Below, in pieces: positions 62,271 to 64,000 of a stretch of DNA of 64,000 nucleotides (within the stretch, counting starts at the first letter, position 1; every line of letters begins with the position of its first letter). Origin of the DNA: UBA4660 sp034408895 (GTDB lineage Bacteria > Bacteroidota > Bacteroidia > Flavobacteriales_D > Sanyastnellaceae); contig JAWXCI010000030.1 in NCBI GenBank assembly GCA_034408895.1, forward strand, positions 1-64,000. The letters are read 5' to 3'. The notes under the pieces were generated by a model that was not told the origin of the DNA, did not search any database, and was given only the letters and a program-made list of their open reading frames with translations. Both the position numbers and the translations under genes were made by a program.

Positions 62271-63590
62271 ATGCATTTGAAAAACAGCCTCAACGCCATG
62301 AGGCTTTTTTCCTTTTTAGCAGTTGTCGTTTTTGCCGTGGCATGCAAGCGCCCCGAAACGGACCTCGGTCTGGAGCTGCAACCGGAGGGCGATTTGCTCA
62401 ATGCTTATTACACCGACACCACCACGTTGTGGGTGAGCACTGTTCGTGAAGACACCTTGCGCACTGATGAACTATCTACCCAGATGCTCGGCAATTATGC
62501 CGATGATATTTTCGGCCAAACGCTTGCTGGCATCTATACCCAGATAAGGCTTTCAGGAAGCAGTGTGGAATTTCCGGAATTTTATGAAGTGGACTCAGTA
62601 ATCTTATCTCTCGCGTATTCCGGAAGGGCTTATGGAAAACTTTTTCCACAATACTTTGAAGTGTACGAAATGACCGAGGACATCTATCTCGATTCCACAT
62701 ATTACTCCGATCACGCCCCGGCCATCAACAACACAGTAAATCTTGTGGAGCCAGGTTTCGAAATAAATGAACTCAACCTGTTTGATTTCCTGCCATCAGG
62801 TGATGATTCATTGGTCCCGCAACTTCAATTGAGGTTGAAAAATTCGCTGGCCCAAAAGTTTTTCGATACCGATGCCGCCAACCTTGCTGACAACGAATTC
62901 TTTCTCCAATTCTTTAAAGGACTTCACATCCGGTCGGCATCGGCCAATGGAGCAGTGGTGAATTTTGACCTCACACAATCTGCATCGAAGTTGACGGTCT
63001 ACTATCGCGACACAGTGGAATTGGACACTACCAGTTATTCTTTTGTGATGGGTGATCTTGCAGCAAGATTTACTAATATCCAGCATTCTTATGTCGGTTC
63101 GGAACTGGCAGGACTCACTCCCGAAAATCCACTGGATGGCTCCATTTCCAGTTATGTGCAGGCAGGAGCATCTGCAAAGACAAAAATTGAATTGCCTTTT
63201 CTTGACCAATACAATGTATTGGAAGGAAGGACCATCAATAAAGCTGAACTTATTGTACCTGTTGAAGACAATTACAATTCGCGCCTTCCCGTCCCATCAC
63301 AACTTTTTGTTCTGGGAAAGAATGATGAAGATGAAAACATAATATTGCCTGATCAGGTTACAGCCAGTCACGACATTGATGGAATTTACATGGCCGATAC
63401 ATTGGAATATCGTTTCAACATCACCCGTTGGGTGCAACAGGTATTGAATGGCGAAATCAGCAACAATGGCCTGCAACTGGTATCGAACAGTGCAGGGGTT
63501 TCTATTAACCGTGTGGAGTTGCATGGTCCTGATTTCAACCCAGCACTCCCGGAGGACAATATGAGGCTCCTGATTACACTCTCTAACTAA
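62271..63590 (+). CDS. DUF4270 lipoprotein
   Basis: This surface lipoprotein of unknown function belongs to a Bacteroidota family. The start at 62271 (MHLKNSLNAMRLF, 439 residues) or at 62298 (MRLFSFLAVVVFAVAC) yields a signal with a lipobox Cys in VVFAVACKR. The mature part shows the family features DLGLELQPEGDLLNAYYTDT, ELSTQMLGNYADDIFG, and a C-terminal NITRWVQQVLNGE followed by PALPEDNMRLLITLSN. The frame extending to 62139 overlaps the upstream gene and is not used. Its stop codon touches the left end of the MITE-like element. Confidence 0.85.
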   Translation: MHLKNSLNAMRLFSFLAVVVFAVACKRPETDLGLELQPEGDLLNAYYTDTTTLWVSTVREDTLRTDELSTQMLGNYADDIFGQTLAGIYTQIRLSGSSVEFPEFYEVDSVILSLAYSGRAYGKLFPQYFEVYEMTEDIYLDSTYYSDHAPAINNTVNLVEPGFEINELNLFDFLPSGDDSLVPQLQLRLKNSLAQKFFDTDAANLADNEFFLQFFKGLHIRSASANGAVVNFDLTQSASKLTVYYRDTVELDTTSYSFVMGDLAARFTNIQHSYVGSELAGLTPENPLDGSISSYVQAGASAKTKIELPFLDQYNVLEGRTINKAELIVPVEDNYNSRLPVPSQLFVLGKNDEDENIILPDQVTASHDIDGIYMADTLEYRFNITRWVQQVLNGEISNNGLQLVSNSAGVSINRVELHGPDFNPALPEDNMRLLITLSN

Positions 63591-63755
63591 GAGACTGTTT
63601 AAGATTTCATGAACGAGATATTGTAATAAATGCATTTTTTGGTCAGGCGAGGCGAAATTTTCTTCAGATACTGCTTCCTATCTGGAAAAATTTCAACGAA
63701 GTGTGACCGGAAAGGTCATATAACAAGCCGTCTGATGAAATTTTAAACAGGCTCT
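63590..63755. mobile_element. MITE-like foldback element
   Basis: The 21 bases from 63590 (AGAGACTGTTTAAGATTTCA, then T) are an inverted copy of 63735-63755 with about three mismatches. A second, inner inverted repeat (63654-63670 against 63679-63694) makes the 166-base element a near-continuous hairpin. It has no coding capacity, fits the size of a non-autonomous element, and lies exactly between the DUF4270 stop and the glmS leader. No clear target duplication was seen. Confidence 0.7.
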
Positions 63756-63801
63756 ATCATCGAACTGATACAATTTTGTAGTCTAAAATAAATTACAGCT
63801 C

Positions 63802-64000
63802 ATGTGTGGAATTGTTGGTTATCTGGGAAATGAACAGGCCTATCCCATCCTTATCAAAGGATTAAAACGTCTGGAATACCGTGGCTACGACAGTGCGGGT
63901 GTTGCACTTATTGACAAGACCCGCTTCAACCTGCACAAATGCAAAGGCAAGGTTCAGGATCTGGAGGATTTGATGATAGGCAAAAACAGCGAGGGCACTA
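63802..64000 (+). CDS. glmS: Glucosamine-6-phosphate synthase, 5' end
   Basis: Only the first 66 codons are in the window. The start [17 protein letters not shown] has the N-terminal nucleophile Cys2 of class II glutamine amidotransferases, followed by [17 protein letters not shown], the GlmS signature. The enzyme makes glucosamine-6-phosphate from fructose-6-phosphate and glutamine for cell-wall precursors. The GlmU-like enzyme at 6578-7780 acts later in the same pathway. The gene runs off the right edge. Confidence 0.95.
   Translation, partial: MCGIVGYLGNEQAYPILIKGLKRLEYRGYDSAGVALIDKTRFNLHKCKGKVQDLEDLMIGKNSEGT

Overview
The window reads as chromosomal DNA of a Bacteroidota bacterium, most likely Flavobacteriales. 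The evidence is the set of type IX secretion (T9SS) cargo proteins with type A or gliding-type (type B) C-terminal sorting domains, PorX, DUF4270 and DUF5606 proteins, the fused GlmU-like enzyme of this phylum, the 31-residue AURKAIP1/COX24-domain protein, TAnnTTTG-type -7 promoter boxes and the general lack of Shine-Dalgarno sites. No rRNA operon, CRISPR array, prophage or intact insertion sequence was seen.

Layout: 1-353 is non-coding with a five-copy 22-bp tandem repeat. 354-10283 is mostly housekeeping (lgt, mtaB, a methyltransferase, an M1 peptidase, a GlmU-like enzyme, lon), interrupted by a MntA/HepT-type toxin-antitoxin pair whose key motifs are altered in both partners. 10388-13980 is a decay zone holding four broken or truncated genes for secreted or surface proteins. 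13855-23506 carries kup, rimM, tsaE-porX, an HD-domain protein, rng, a tiny ribosome-associated protein, a TPR protein and an HU-like protein. 23574-29938 holds mutY and nuoLMN, with a frameshifted small gene between nuoM and nuoN. 30016-42800 holds tRNA-Val, a TPR protein with a ComA-like sulfolactate synthase, gap, a large T9SS cargo protein, lipA, an acyl-CoA carboxylase beta subunit and a mannosyltransferase-like membrane protein that has absorbed intergenic repeat DNA.

43378-61306 is dominated by cell-surface biology. An ECF sigma factor overlaps a gene for a membrane-anchored protein that joins an anti-sigma-like cytoplasmic N-terminus to a periplasmic PKD region and a T9SS type B sorting domain. 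Two giant type B surface proteins follow on the same strand. After mnmA (opposite strand) come two type A cargo proteins built around Cys/Asp-rich repeats of about 24 residues. 61427-64000 is a starch-synthase-like protein without its sugar-binding motif, a DUF4270 lipoprotein, a MITE-like foldback element and the start of glmS.

How the genes may work together: PorX and the ECF sigma factor are the kinds of regulator known to control T9SS genes in Porphyromonas, and six complete genes here encode proteins carrying T9SS sorting domains. The strongest candidate for something new is the sigma factor / T9SS-domain membrane protein pair (50854-52738), which could let the cell read the state of its own secretion system. 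All functions come from reading motifs by eye; no database search was run.
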